NCBI GenBank assembly: GCA_963851085.1
Contig: CAWKNX010000014.1
Location: 26,730-90,729, forward strand
Length of the DNA stretch: 64,000 bases
Reading direction: 5' to 3'
From: DATFVJ01 sp963851085
Lineage (GTDB): Bacteria; Actinomycetota; Actinomycetes; Streptosporangiales; Streptosporangiaceae
Shown here: positions 1-8,550 of the stretch, piece by piece
Layout of the letters: each line of letters begins with the position of its first letter
Position numbering within the stretch: the first letter of the stretch is position 1
The notes under the pieces: generated by a model
Databases searched by the model: none
Seen by the model: the letters and a program-made list of their open reading frames with translations, nothing else
Told to the model about the DNA's origin: nothing
Position numbers and translations under genes: made by a program

Positions 1-307
1 GAGGGATCGCCTGCTCCTTGAAGTAATCACCAAAGGAGAAGTTCCCGAGCATCTGGAAGAACGTGGCATGCCTGGTCGTCTTGCCGACCTCTTCGATGTC
101 CTCGGTCCGCACGCACTTCTGCGCGCTCGCCGCGCGGCGGAACGGCGGCGTCTGCTGGCCGAGGAAGTACGGCTTGAATGGCGCCATCCCGGCGTTGATC
201 AGCAGCAGCGTCGGGTCTCTCGCGATCAGGCTCGCCGAGGGAACCACCGTGTGCCCCCGCTGCTCGAAGTAGCTCAGGAAGCGACGGGCAATCTGAGCCG
301 ACTCCAT
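1..307 (-). CDS. alaS: Alanine--tRNA ligase, N-terminal part (runs off the left edge)
   Basis: Only the first 102 codons are present. The frame begins MESAQIARRFLSYFEQRGH and continues with the class II core segment LINAGMAPFKPYFLGQ, then CVRTEDIEEVGKTTRHATFF and MLGNFSFGDYF. These are the very conserved motif-1 and motif-2 regions of AlaRS. The enzyme charges tRNA-Ala with alanine in the cytoplasm. The ATG start overlaps the TGA stop of the DUF6167 gene upstream (TGATG), so the two are probably co-transcribed and translationally coupled. The DUF948-DUF6167-alaS order is common in actinomycetes. Identification is near certain; the catalytic remainder, editing and C-Ala domains lie outside the window. 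Confidence 0.96.
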   Translation of the reverse strand, partial: MESAQIARRFLSYFEQRGHTVVPSASLIARDPTLLLINAGMAPFKPYFLGQQTPPFRRAASAQKCVRTEDIEEVGKTTRHATFFQMLGNFSFGDYFKEQAIP

Positions 308-639
308 CAGCGGCCATCCTTCACTTCATCGGGGCATTCACCTTCCGCGAATACCCAGTCCCTGGCGGCACGGTGCCTTCCGAGCGTAAGCGTTTCCCGC
401 CGATCGGAAAGCCGGTAGATGCGCATGCCCTCCCGCACGTCACGGGCGAACACGGCGCTCGCACGCGCACCACGCACGAGCCCTGCCACCGCTGCCGGAC
501 CTACCGTGGATGATCCGGCGCCTGCCGATGAGCGCGCCGGCGACACAGCGCGGGCCAGCCGTGTCACTTTACGATATCCGCCGACGCCTACGGCGGCGCC
601 AACGGTGAGCCAGAACCCTCGCCGGATCGTACGGATCAT
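307..639 (-). CDS. Small DUF6167-like protein upstream of alaS
   Basis: 110 residues. The N-terminus (MIRTIRRGFWLTVGAAVGVGG) is one short hydrophobic segment preceded by basic residues, consistent with a signal anchor. Next comes a basic stretch (YRKVTRLARAVSP), then an amphipathic part with FARDVREGMRIYRLSDRRE. The 'DVREGM' pattern and the position between a DUF948 gene and alaS match the DUF6167 family of actinomycetes, whose function is unknown. Start and stop overlap both neighbours by a few bases (ATGA with the DUF948 gene, TGATG with alaS), so this is a tight operon. The family name is inferred from context and motif and was not searched. Confidence 0.7.
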   Translation of the reverse strand: MIRTIRRGFWLTVGAAVGVGGYRKVTRLARAVSPARSSAGAGSSTVGPAAVAGLVRGARASAVFARDVREGMRIYRLSDRRETLTLGRHRAARDWVFAEGECPDEVKDGR

Positions 640-1220
640 CTCGGTGCCCTCCGGCGGTTTCCCTGCCGTCGCTGCTGTCGTTGCAGCCCCTTGTGTCCCT
701 GCCGTCTCTGCTCTGGATGCCGTCTCCGCTGTTCGTGATCCGGTGCGGGAACCTGGCCGGCGGGCAGGGCGACGGGCCCGCTGTGCGCATCGGTGCGCAT
801 CGCCTTCGCCGCGGCTTCGGGCAGGTGCCCGGCCGGCCGGGCCGCACCGGGGCGGCGCAGCGCGATCGCGCGGCGCACGCCGAAGGAGAACGCCGCGAGC
901 CGGCCGAGTGGGCCGCCGAGCAGGGTGCGGACCGCCCCGGTCAGCATCGACACATCCGCGGTCAGTTCCGCGATATTGGAGCTGACCTCGTCCATGCTCT
1001 CGGTGATGGCATCTGTTCTCGCGAGTTGCTCGTGAGCGCGGTCCACGGCGGAGTTCGCCCGCCCGACGAGCAGATCGCTGCGGACACGGAAGTCAGCGAC
1101 GACCCCGGACGCCTGTGAGATCAGCCGGGCGAGCTTGACGAGCGCGTAGACGCCCGCGGCGGCGAGGACGGTGAAGGCGATCGCGGCGGTCACGGCTGCC
1201 GCCTGCACGGCCGTCAGCAT
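636..1220 (-). CDS. DUF948 domain membrane protein
   Basis: 194 residues. An N-terminal membrane helix (residues about 8-30, AAVTAAIAFTVLAAAGVYAL) is followed by a long helical region rich in heptad-like spacing (FRVRSDLLVGRANSAVDRAHEQ, ITESMDEVSSNIAELTADVSML). This is the usual plan of DUF948 proteins, which resemble bacterial chemotaxis/coiled-coil membrane proteins of unknown role. Residues 145-194 are basic and low in complexity (QRRRHPEQRRQGHKG) and look like relaxed sequence. The gene overlaps the next one by ATGA. It is the first gene of the alaS operon as far as this window shows, with 146 bases separating it from the rarA stop. Confidence 0.75.
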   Translation of the reverse strand: MLTAVQAAAVTAAIAFTVLAAAGVYALVKLARLISQASGVVADFRVRSDLLVGRANSAVDRAHEQLARTDAITESMDEVSSNIAELTADVSMLTGAVRTLLGGPLGRLAAFSFGVRRAIALRRPGAARPAGHLPEAAAKAMRTDAHSGPVALPAGQVPAPDHEQRRRHPEQRRQGHKGLQRQQRRQGNRRRAPR

Positions 1221-1366
1221 GCTGCTCCTCCCCGGGTACGCGAGGTCTCGACACGTACCTGCGCGACGTCTGCACGACCCTATCGCCGGATTCGCCGCGG
1301 CGGACGCGCAACGCGATCATCTGGCGAACGCGCCCGAGGCGGCCGGAAACCTTTCCTCAGCGGCTC

Positions 1367-2824
1367 CTAGTCACGATCTGCCGCCGCGCCGGGCGCATCA
1401 GCGCCGCCTGCCGCGCCAGCGCCAGGGTCGCGGCCGGGAACGCGGCCGGGGCCAAAGTCGGGAGCGGCGCCGCCGTCACGGTCCGCGCCGCCGCGAAGTA
1501 CCGCACGGATGCGCTCGGCGCGCTCCGCGTAGCGGGCCTCCGCGCCATGTCTGGTCGGCTCGTAATATGTCCGGCCCGCGACCACGTCAGGCGCGTACCG
1601 CTGCGCGACGAGCCCGCTTTCGTGATCATGCGGGTAGGCGTACTCGCTGCCGTGCCCGAGCCTGCCCGCTCCCGCGTAGTGGTCGTCACGCAGGTGGGCG
1701 GGCACCGCGCCGATAAGCCCCTTCTTGACGTCGGATTCCGCCGCGCCGATCGCCTTGATGACAGCGTTCGACTTGGGCGCGAGGGAGAGATGGATGACCG
1801 CCTGTGCCAAGTTGATGCGGGCCTCGGGCAGGCCGACGAACTCGACCGCATGCGCGGCCGCGGTCGCGGTCGCAAGCGCGGACGGGTCAGCCATGCCGAT
1901 GTCCTCGCTCGCGTGCACGATCAGGCGGCGGGCGATGAACCTCGGGTCCTCCCCCGCCTGGATCATCCTGGCCAGATAATGCAGGGCTGCGTCCACGTCA
2001 CTGCCGCGGATGCTCTTGATGAATGCGCTGATCACGTCGTAGTGCTGATCGCCCGCGCGGTCGTACCTGACCGCCGCACGGTCCACCGCCCGTTCGAGCG
2101 TTTCGACGTCGATGGTGTCCTCGCCCGCCCCGAGAGCCGCCGCCTCCAGGTAGGTCAGCGCACGCCGTGCGTCACCGCCCGCAAGCCGGACCAGATGACC
2201 GGCCGCCGCTGGCTCCAGGGTCACCCTTCCCGCGAGGCCTCGCTCGTCGCGGAGCGCCCGATCGAGCACCGCGGCGATCTCGTCGTCGGTGAGCGGCTCA
2301 AGGGTGAGCAGCAGCGAGCGGGAAAGCAGCGGGCTGATCACGGAGAAGAACGGGTTCTCGGTGGTCGCGCCGATGAACGACACCCAGCGGTTTTCCACCG
2401 CCGGCAGCAGGGCGTCCTGCTGCGCCTTGTTGAACCTGTGCACCTCGTCGATGAAGAGCAGGGTCTGCGTGCCCGTCATGCCGAGATCGCGCCGGGCGGC
2501 GTCGATGACCGCGCGCACGTCCTTCACACCCGCGCTGACCGCCGACAGTTCGACGAACCTTCGCCGGGTGGCGCCGCTCACCACGTAGGCGAGCGTGGTC
2601 TTGCCCGTGCCCGGGGGCCCCCACAGCAGCAGTGACATCGGGGCGTCGCTCTCGACCAGCTTGCGGAGCGGGGTCCCGTCCCCGAGCAGGCGCCGTTGCC
2701 CGATCACCTCGTCGAGGGCGCGTGGCCGCATCCGCACCGCGAGTGGTGCCTGCGCCGCGGCGGCCTCGTCCGCGGCGGCGTCGAACAAGCTGTCGGGCTG
2801 GCCGGCCTGCGATCTCGCCACCAC
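1367..2824 (-). CDS. rarA: Replication-associated recombination protein A (AAA+ ATPase)
   Basis: 485 residues. RarA/MgsA is a clamp-loader-like AAA+ ATPase that acts at stalled replication forks. The Walker A motif GPPGTGKTT lies at residues 69-77 and Walker B LLFIDEVHRF at 122-131. Then follow sensor 1 (IGATTENPFFSV) and the C-terminal tetramerisation domain (IKSIRGSDVDAALHYLARMI, EDIGMADPSALATA). The conserved end motif (KGLIGAVPAHLRDDHYAGAG, YPHDHESGLVAQRYAPD) is intact, and about 45 extra basic, Gly/Ala-rich residues follow it. The start is GTG, with a second in-frame GTG directly behind it. It stands as a single gene between the alaS operon and the ABC exporter operon. Confidence 0.95.
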   Translation of the reverse strand: MVARSQAGQPDSLFDAAADEAAAAQAPLAVRMRPRALDEVIGQRRLLGDGTPLRKLVESDAPMSLLLWGPPGTGKTTLAYVVSGATRRRFVELSAVSAGVKDVRAVIDAARRDLGMTGTQTLLFIDEVHRFNKAQQDALLPAVENRWVSFIGATTENPFFSVISPLLSRSLLLTLEPLTDDEIAAVLDRALRDERGLAGRVTLEPAAAGHLVRLAGGDARRALTYLEAAALGAGEDTIDVETLERAVDRAAVRYDRAGDQHYDVISAFIKSIRGSDVDAALHYLARMIQAGEDPRFIARRLIVHASEDIGMADPSALATATAAAHAVEFVGLPEARINLAQAVIHLSLAPKSNAVIKAIGAAESDVKKGLIGAVPAHLRDDHYAGAGRLGHGSEYAYPHDHESGLVAQRYAPDVVAGRTYYEPTRHGAEARYAERAERIRAVLRGGADRDGGAAPDFGPGRVPGRDPGAGAAGGADAPGAAADRD

Positions 2825-2869
2825 CCGACAGTATCCCGGCCTGGCGGGGTGCCGTTCTCAAAAAGGCTC

Positions 2870-3805
2870 TTAGCAGGTCAGGTCGCCGCTGGTGAATCTG
2901 GCCCACGCGATCCCGAAGAAGATCACCGCGTACACCGCGAAGGACAGCAGCCCGTGCAGCAGGTCGCCGGTCGCGACGGGCGTCCGCAGCAGACTGTCGA
3001 ACGACGTCCACCAGTGCGTGGGCAGATAGGAGTGGACCGCGCCGAACTGCGGCACGTTGTCGATCACTTCGCTGGCGACCGCAATGATCGCGGTCGCCGC
3101 GATCGCGCCGATCGCGTGCTCCGTCAGCGTCGATATGGCCAGCCCGATCGCGCCGAGCGAGGTCATCGCCGCCGCCACGTACAAGGTCACGAAGAGGAGG
3201 CGGAGCAGCCCGTCCGCGATGGAGACGGTGGTTCCCGACAGCAGGGTCATCGGGCCGACTGGGAACAGGACAAGCCCGGCGAGGCTGGCGGCCACCGTCA
3301 CAAGCGCGGTGGCGCACAGCGCGAAGACGGCGATCACCAGGTACTTGGTGAACAGCAACCGGGTGCGCCCGGCCGGCACGGTGAGCAGGTAGCGCAGCGT
3401 GCCATATCCCGCCTCGCCCGCGATCGAGTCACCCGAGACCACGCTGAGGACGAGGGGCAGCACGAGGGTGAGCAGCACCGTGAGCGCCGCGAAGCTGAGG
3501 AACAGCCCATTGCCCGTCACCTGCGAGAAGAACGCGGGTCCGCCGCCGCCGCCGCCACGTGGCGATCCGGCGAGCCGCAGGGCCACGCCGATGATCACCG
3601 GTACGGCGAAGACGACGGCGAACAGCGCGAGATTGCGCCGCCGCCTGAAGACAAGCGCGAGTTCGGAACGGGCGTACCTGAGCCACGCCCGCCCGGCCGC
3701 GGGTGCGCGGCCTACCGGCGCAGTGCCCCCTGGCATCGTGCCGGCTGTGCCGGCTGTGCCGGCCGGGCCGGCTTCAATGTCAGCCGCTGACATTGAAGCC
3801 CTCAC
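2870..3805 (-). CDS. ABC-2 type transporter permease
   Basis: 311 residues, integral membrane. A Gly/Ala/Thr-rich cytoplasmic N-terminus (about 45 residues) is followed by RYARSELALVFRRRRNLALFAVVFAV, the typical entry into the first helix of ABC-2 permeases. About five further hydrophobic helices follow, including LSFAALTVLLTLVLPLVLSV, AVFALCATALVTVAASLAGL and AIGAIAATAIIAVASEV. The segment DSIAGEAGYGTLRYLLTVP is the conserved cytoplasmic coupling segment of this family. The start lies inside the end of the ATPase gene (26-base overlap with the ATG at 3805). An internal ATG at 3793 also lies inside that gene, so the true start is uncertain by four codons. It pairs with the ATPase as an exporter; the substrate is unknown. 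Confidence 0.9.
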   Translation of the reverse strand: MRASMSAADIEAGPAGTAGTAGTMPGGTAPVGRAPAAGRAWLRYARSELALVFRRRRNLALFAVVFAVPVIIGVALRLAGSPRGGGGGGPAFFSQVTGNGLFLSFAALTVLLTLVLPLVLSVVSGDSIAGEAGYGTLRYLLTVPAGRTRLLFTKYLVIAVFALCATALVTVAASLAGLVLFPVGPMTLLSGTTVSIADGLLRLLFVTLYVAAAMTSLGAIGLAISTLTEHAIGAIAATAIIAVASEVIDNVPQFGAVHSYLPTHWWTSFDSLLRTPVATGDLLHGLLSFAVYAVIFFGIAWARFTSGDLTC

Positions 3806-4796
3806 CGGTCAGCTCGACGAACAGATCCTCCAGGCTCGGCCGTGGTGAGCTCAGCCCGGAGACGGGGATACCCGCGTGCACAAGCTCGGCGCAGACCCCT
3901 TCCGGCGTCGCGCCGCCAAGCTGAGCCGTGACCTGACGGTCAGCCGCCCGCACGTCGGTCAGGCCGAGCTTGGCCAGCAGCGTGGCAGCACGCTCCGCCT
4001 CCGCGGTCTCGACCTCGATCCGCCGCGCGGCCTGCGGCCCGTGGTCCCGCAACTCACGCAGGGTGCCCTGGAACACCAGCTGTCCGGTCCTCATCACCCC
4101 GACATGTGAGCAGATCTGGTCCACCTCGGCGAGCAGGTGCGAGGAGACGAACACCGTGATCCCGTCCGCCGCGATCTGCCTGATCAGGCCCCGGACCTCG
4201 CGGGTGCCCTGCGGATCCAGGCCGTTGGTCGGCTCGTCGAGCAGGATCAGCTGCCGTGGCTGGAGCAGGGATGCCGCGATCGCCAGCCGCTGCTTCATGC
4301 CGAGGGAGTAGATGCGGTAGCGCTTCTTCGCCGCGGCCAGCAGCCCGACCCGGTCGAGGGCCTCATCGATCCGCGCCGCGGCCGTCGCTGGGTCGGCGGT
4401 ACGGTCCGCCGCGTCGCAGCGCGCCAGGTTCGCCCACCCATTCAGGAACGGGTAGAACGCCGGCCCTTCCACGAGCGAGCCGACCCGTGGCAGCACGCTC
4501 GCCTGCCCGGCCGGCATGGGGGCGCCGAGCAGTTCCTGGGTCCCGCTGGTCGGGAAGACCAGACCAAGCAACATCCTGATCGTGGTGGTCTTGCCCGAGC
4601 CATTGGGACCGAGAAATCCATAGACGCTCCCGCGCGGCACCTCCAGGTCGATGCCGTCGACGGCTAGCTGGCCGCTGCGAAAACGCTTGGTCAGGCCGCT
4701 GGTCGCTATTGCCGCGCTGGCCCCGCCCGCTCCGCGGCGAATGGCCACACCCGGGGCCGGCCGCTGGTCGAGCGGCGGGGACGGCGCGGTGCTCAT
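3780..4796 (-). CDS. ABC transporter ATP-binding protein (DRA/ABC-2 exporter type)
   Basis: 338 residues. Walker A GPNGSGKTT, signature YSLGMKQRLAIA, Walker B LILLDEPTNGLDPQG and the switch region VFVSSHLLAEVDQIC are all present. The C-terminal extension (about 100 residues, RRIEVETAEAERAATLLAKLG onward) is the usual accessory domain of the CcmA/NatA-like ATPases that energise ABC-2 permeases. The start ATG overlaps the stop of the LolA-like gene upstream (ATGA), and the end overlaps the permease gene. The three genes therefore form one transcription unit in the order LolA-like, ATPase, permease. The context suggests export or extraction of a lipid or lipoprotein-associated compound, but no substrate is visible. 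Confidence 0.93.
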   Translation of the reverse strand: MSTAPSPPLDQRPAPGVAIRRGAGGASAAIATSGLTKRFRSGQLAVDGIDLEVPRGSVYGFLGPNGSGKTTTIRMLLGLVFPTSGTQELLGAPMPAGQASVLPRVGSLVEGPAFYPFLNGWANLARCDAADRTADPATAAARIDEALDRVGLLAAAKKRYRIYSLGMKQRLAIAASLLQPRQLILLDEPTNGLDPQGTREVRGLIRQIAADGITVFVSSHLLAEVDQICSHVGVMRTGQLVFQGTLRELRDHGPQAARRIEVETAEAERAATLLAKLGLTDVRAADRQVTAQLGGATPEGVCAELVHAGIPVSGLSSPRPSLEDLFVELTGEGFNVSG

Positions 4797-6100
4797 CGGC
4801 CGGCCACGTGGCTGGTCTTCGCCGCCGCGCTGTACAGCACGTCAGGCGTGACCGCGCCGATCAGCAGCCTCCCGTCGCTGGTGAGCAGCACAGATACCAG
4901 GCTCGTGCGCAGCAGCCTGCCGCTGCCCCAGCTGCCACTGACCTGGGAAGCGGCCCTGAGCAGCGCGCCAAGCTCAGGGCCCATCGCTGGGCCGGCACCA
5001 GGCGGCCCACCGCCCGGCAGGGTTGCGGTCGCCGGCAGGACGGCCACGGCGAGCCAGCCCTGCCCCACGACGGTGCGGCCGGCGCCCGCCCCGGGGAAAC
5101 TGCCGATCATCATCCCGGCGGGGGCGCTGCCCGGGACCCTGACGGCGCTGCCGGGCACCACCTTGGCGGGGCGACCGATCACCACCCTGACGGGGCGACC
5201 GGGTAGCACCTTGGCGGGGTGACCGATCACCACCCTGACGGGGCCGCCGGGAACCACCCTGACGGCGCTGCCGGTGACGGCCCTGGCGCGGCTGGCGGGC
5301 CCGTTCTCCGGTACCACCGTGGCGCCGGCCGGCGGGGTGAAGTTGAAGTTGGCGGCGGCTGGCCGCGTGAACGCAATCGACGTAAAGCCCGTCTGGAACG
5401 CCGGGGTGGCCGAGCCATGCGCGAACACCTGCACCCGCAGCGGCACATTGCGGGTGGCATCGACCGCGATGCGCACCTGCCCGATCAGGGACCGGCTGTC
5501 CTTCGGTGCGAGGACGAGCTCATAGGACGCCTCGCCGGCCACCGTCACGTTGCTCGCGACGCTGACCGTGGTCGTCGGCCCGACGGCGGCGAGCACCTGC
5601 TGCGCCGCCTGCTGCGGCGTGAGGGGCGCCTGCGTCGGTGACGCCTCGGGGGTGGTGGCGCCGCTGGCGGCGGGCAGCTTCAGGTGCGTCACCTTGTTCT
5701 GGACGCTCGACCACAGCCAGACGTCCCGGCCGGACCTGATCAGGTCGGTCTCGCTGAGCTGACCGGGTATCGCGAGCCTGATGTGCTGTGGATCGGAGTA
5801 CCAGAGCTTGATCGTATGCGAACCGGTGATCAGCGACTGCAGCGAGGTGGGGTCGCCCAGGCTCGGCAGGTCCGGCAGGCCGAGCGCGGCGGTCTCGACA
5901 ACCGTGCCCGTCATCGCGGGCAGCGGCCCCGTCCGCCCGGCCACGTCCGCGAGCAACTGCGCGGGTGTGCGGCTCGGCAGTGTGGGGGTCGCCTGCGCCG
6001 CGGAAACCAGCGACGCCGCGAGCACGCCCCCCGTAGCGGCCATGACACCAAGCGGGACCGCCCACCTGAGGCGCCGTGAGAGCTGCGTCGACGGTGACAT
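4793..6100 (-). CDS. LolA-like (MucB/RseB-fold) exported protein with an octapeptide repeat
   Basis: 435 residues from the ATG at 6100, which has the ribosome site AGAGAGGTGAC. The frame stays open upstream to 6538, but that part is basic, Ser/Arg-rich and lies in the divergent promoter region, so it was excluded. A signal peptide (RRLRWAVPLGVMAATGGVLAASLV, cleavage near AQA) is followed by a LolA/LppX-like beta domain (IKLWYSDPQHIRLAIPGQLSE, DVWLWSSVQNKVTHLKLP, ASYELVLAPKDSRSLIGQVRIAVD). After the core comes a run of about six 8-residue units of the type P-V/A-R/K-V-V-I-G, encoded by a 24-bp tandem repeat, then a Gly/Pro-rich stretch. The C-terminus (LLRTSLVSVLLTSDGRLLIGAV) resembles the closing strand of this family. 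It is the first gene of the ABC exporter operon and is probably a periplasmic or surface carrier for it (inference). Confidence 0.8.
   Translation of the reverse strand: MSPSTQLSRRLRWAVPLGVMAATGGVLAASLVSAAQATPTLPSRTPAQLLADVAGRTGPLPAMTGTVVETAALGLPDLPSLGDPTSLQSLITGSHTIKLWYSDPQHIRLAIPGQLSETDLIRSGRDVWLWSSVQNKVTHLKLPAASGATTPEASPTQAPLTPQQAAQQVLAAVGPTTTVSVASNVTVAGEASYELVLAPKDSRSLIGQVRIAVDATRNVPLRVQVFAHGSATPAFQTGFTSIAFTRPAAANFNFTPPAGATVVPENGPASRARAVTGSAVRVVPGGPVRVVIGHPAKVLPGRPVRVVIGRPAKVVPGSAVRVPGSAPAGMMIGSFPGAGAGRTVVGQGWLAVAVLPATATLPGGGPPGAGPAMGPELGALLRAASQVSGSWGSGRLLRTSLVSVLLTSDGRLLIGAVTPDVLYSAAAKTSHVAGR
5133..5272 (-). repeat. 24-bp tandem repeat inside the LolA-like gene
   Basis: About six imperfect copies of a 24-base unit follow one another. 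They alternate between ACCACCCTGACGGGGC-type and ACCTTGGCGGGGC-type versions, so the higher-order unit is 48 bp. Because the unit is divisible by three, each copy adds eight residues (P-V-R-V-V-I-G or P-A-K-V-L-P-G) without shifting the frame. The copies differ by a few substitutions. Confidence 0.85.
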
Positions 6101-6296
6101 GTCACCTCTCTGAGACTCGGTTGACCCGGCACGTCCCGGGCACGCATACGGCCGTGCCCGGGGTGCTTCGTGAACCACTGTGCCGCACCAGTGCTGTGCT
6201 GATGCTGAGAGCCGCTGTGGTGATGCTGAGCGCAAATCCGCGCGAGACTGTAAGCGGCGGATGCCCGGGCACGTATTGACATCGGGAGGCCAGCAC

Positions 6297-6974
6297 ATGC
6301 GGGTGCTCGTGGTCGAGGACGAACAGCGGCTCGCCGCGGCCGTCCGGCGCGGCCTGCAGGCCGAGGGCTTCGCCGTCGATCTCGCCCACAACGGCAACGA
6401 CGGCCTCCACCTGGCGAGGGAGGGCGGATACGACGCCGTCGTGCTCGACGTGATGCTGCCCGGGCTGTCCGGGTACCGGGTGTGCGAGCGGCTTCGCGCG
6501 GAGGAGAACTGGGTGCCGATCCTCATTCTGTCCGCCAAGGATGGTGAGTACGACCAGGCGGATGGCCTGGATCTCGGCGCGGACGATTACCTCACCAAGC
6601 CGTTCTCCTATGTCGTGCTCGCCGCACGCCTGCGCGCGCTCCTGCGCCGTGGTGCGAGGCGGAGGCCGGCCGAGTTGCGCGCCGGTGACCTGGTCCTCGA
6701 CCCCGGCAGGCGCGAGGTACGGCGCGGTGAAAGCCAGGTAGAGCTCACGCCGCGTGAGTTCTCGCTGCTCGAGTACCTGCTGCGCCGCGCGGGCGACGTG
6801 GTGTCCAAGACCGAGATCCTCGAGCACGTCTGGGACGCGGCGGACACGACCGACCCGAACGCGGTGGAGGTGTACGTCGGGTACCTGCGCCGCAAAATCG
6901 ATACGCCGTTCGGGCGGCGCGGCCTGCAAACGGTGCGCGGCGTCGGATACCGGCTGGCCAGCGATGGCGGCTGA
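6297..6974 (+). CDS. Two-component response regulator, OmpR/PhoB family
   Basis: 225 residues from the ATG at 6297 (ribosome site GGGAGG nine bases upstream). The frame is open further upstream, but homology begins with MRVLVVEDEQRLAAAVRRGL. The receiver domain has acidic residues E7-D8, phospho-acceptor D51 (VVLDVMLPG) and K101 (YLTKPF). The effector is a winged-helix Trans_reg_C domain (LTPREFSLLEYLLRRAGDVV, VEVYVGYLRRKID, TVRGVGYRLA). Its partner is the histidine kinase 27 bases downstream. It is divergent from the LolA-like/ABC operon, so that operon is a reasonable regulatory target (inference from arrangement). Its stop codon lies in the first unit of a 12-bp triple repeat. Confidence 0.95.
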   Translation: MRVLVVEDEQRLAAAVRRGLQAEGFAVDLAHNGNDGLHLAREGGYDAVVLDVMLPGLSGYRVCERLRAEENWVPILILSAKDGEYDQADGLDLGADDYLTKPFSYVVLAARLRALLRRGARRRPAELRAGDLVLDPGRREVRRGESQVELTPREFSLLEYLLRRAGDVVSKTEILEHVWDAADTTDPNAVEVYVGYLRRKIDTPFGRRGLQTVRGVGYRLASDGG

Positions 6975-6998
6975 GATGGCGGCTGAGATGGCGGCTGA
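6963..6998 (+). repeat. Three exact copies of a 12-bp unit at the regulator/kinase junction
   Basis: GATGGCGGCTGA occurs three times in direct succession. The first copy contains the last codons and TGA stop of the response regulator. Copies two and three form the spacer to the GTG start of the kinase. Every copy carries the same in-frame TGA, so a change in copy number would not alter the regulator protein, only the intercistronic distance. Confidence 0.95.
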
Positions 6999-7001
6999 AC
7001 T

Positions 7002-8516
7002 GTGACCAGGCTCTCCGGCTGGTGGCGGCGGCGGGGCCTGCGGGCCCGATTGACCATAACGGCCACCGCGGGGCTGGCCGTCGCCATCGCCGGCGGCGCC
7101 GCACTCGGCACCCGCGCTCTCGCCGATTCACTCGTCGCCGGGCTCGACGGCACCGCGCAGCAAGGGGCCAAGGGTGTCGCCGCGCTCGTCGACGCCTGCC
7201 GGCTGCCCAATCCGGTCCCGGTGGCGGGCGGCACCGTCACCGTGCAGGTTCTCGGTGCGGGCGGCCGGATCGTAGCGGCATCGCCCGGCGCCGACCGGCT
7301 CGTGCCGCTGCTGTCAGGGCGCGGCATCGAGGCCGCGGCACGCAGCGGGCATGCGGTACAGCTCGACGGCGGGCCCTACGGGCTGCCCGGCTTGCTCAGA
7401 GTGGTCGCCGTACCCGCGGACGGCGGTCAGATGGTGATCGCGGCGGTCTCCTTCACCCAGGTGGATGGCAGCATCCGGATGCTCTGGCACGCCGCGCTCA
7501 TCGGCACGCCAGTTCTGATCGCGTTCCTCGCCGCGGTGAACTGGCTCGTGATCGGCGGTGCGCTGCGGCCGATCGCCGAGTTGCGCAGGGGCGCACAGGA
7601 GATCAGCGGAGCGGTCGGCCCGCGGCGGCTGCCCGTGCCACAGACCAGGGACGAGGTGCACAGCCTCGCCGTAACGCTGAACGACATGCTGTCGCGGCTC
7701 GAATCGGCCGAGGAGCGCCAGCGGGCCTTCGTCTCGGACACGGCGCACGAGTTGCGCAGCCCGCTCGCGAGCATCCGGGCGCAGCTCGAGGTGGCCGTCG
7801 ACCATCCGGACAGCCAGGACTGGCGGGAGACCGCCCAGGATGTGCTCGCCGACACGCTGCGGCTCGCCAGGCTGGCCGAGGATCTGCTCGTCCTCGCCCG
7901 GCTTGATGAGCGGGCGGGCGGCCGCGCCGTTACCCGGGCCGCCGACCTCACCTCGCTCGCCCGCGACGCCGCCGCGCGTTACGACGGCGCGCGGGTTCCC
8001 GTCACGCTGTCGGCCAGCAGACCTGTGATCACCCGCTGCAACCCGGGCGAAATGACCCGGGTGCTGCTCAACCTGATCGACAACGCGGTCAGGTACGCGG
8101 GCTCGGGCGTCACCGTCGAGGTGCGGCGCGGCGGCGCGCAAGCGCTGCTCGCCGTCACCGACGACGGGCCGGGCATCCAACCGGCCGAGATGGAGCGGGT
8201 CTTCGGCAGGTTCACCCGCCTGGACGACGCGCGCGGCCGCGGCGACTGCGCCGAGAGCGGCGCAGGGCTTGGCCTGGCGATCGTGCGGGCCATCGTCAGG
8301 GCCCACGGCGGTGCCGTCTGGCTCGAAGACGCGGAGCCCGGCCTGCGCGCCGTCGTCAGGCTGCCCGCCGCGCCGCAAACCCGCCAGGACGCGCCGCCTA
8401 CCGCGGCCGACCACGAACACCCGGCGCTGGCCGCACCCGGTCAGGAACCGTCCGCACCCGCCGTACCGAACGAGGACCAGGCGGGCGGCCCGGGTGGTCC
8501 GCTGCACACCCACTGA
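7002..8516 (+). CDS. Two-component sensor histidine kinase
   Basis: 504 residues, GTG start. Two membrane helices (about residues 15-40, LTITATAGLAVAIAGGAALG, and about 160-188, ALIGTPVLIAFLAAVNWLVI) enclose an extracytoplasmic sensor of about 120 residues. HAMP follows (GALRPIAELRRGAQEIS), then the HisKA box with the phospho-acceptor His in SDTAHELRSPLASIRAQLE. The HATPase domain shows the N box NLIDNAVRYA, G1 DDGPGI and G2 GAGLGLAIV. The last 60 residues are Pro/Ala/His-rich and probably disordered. It is co-transcribed with the response regulator. The sensor region shows no recognisable ligand domain. Confidence 0.95.
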   Translation: MTRLSGWWRRRGLRARLTITATAGLAVAIAGGAALGTRALADSLVAGLDGTAQQGAKGVAALVDACRLPNPVPVAGGTVTVQVLGAGGRIVAASPGADRLVPLLSGRGIEAAARSGHAVQLDGGPYGLPGLLRVVAVPADGGQMVIAAVSFTQVDGSIRMLWHAALIGTPVLIAFLAAVNWLVIGGALRPIAELRRGAQEISGAVGPRRLPVPQTRDEVHSLAVTLNDMLSRLESAEERQRAFVSDTAHELRSPLASIRAQLEVAVDHPDSQDWRETAQDVLADTLRLARLAEDLLVLARLDERAGGRAVTRAADLTSLARDAAARYDGARVPVTLSASRPVITRCNPGEMTRVLLNLIDNAVRYAGSGVTVEVRRGGAQALLAVTDDGPGIQPAEMERVFGRFTRLDDARGRGDCAESGAGLGLAIVRAIVRAHGGAVWLEDAEPGLRAVVRLPAAPQTRQDAPPTAADHEHPALAAPGQEPSAPAVPNEDQAGGPGGPLHTH

Positions 8517-8550
8517 CGCCGAGCCTCACCCGCCGCCAACCGCCGAGCCC

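Noticed and set aside
1547..2635. 362-codon plus-strand frame antisense to rarA
   Set aside because: Composition is Arg/Asp/Val/His-biased as expected for the complement of a GC-rich gene; no domain visible.
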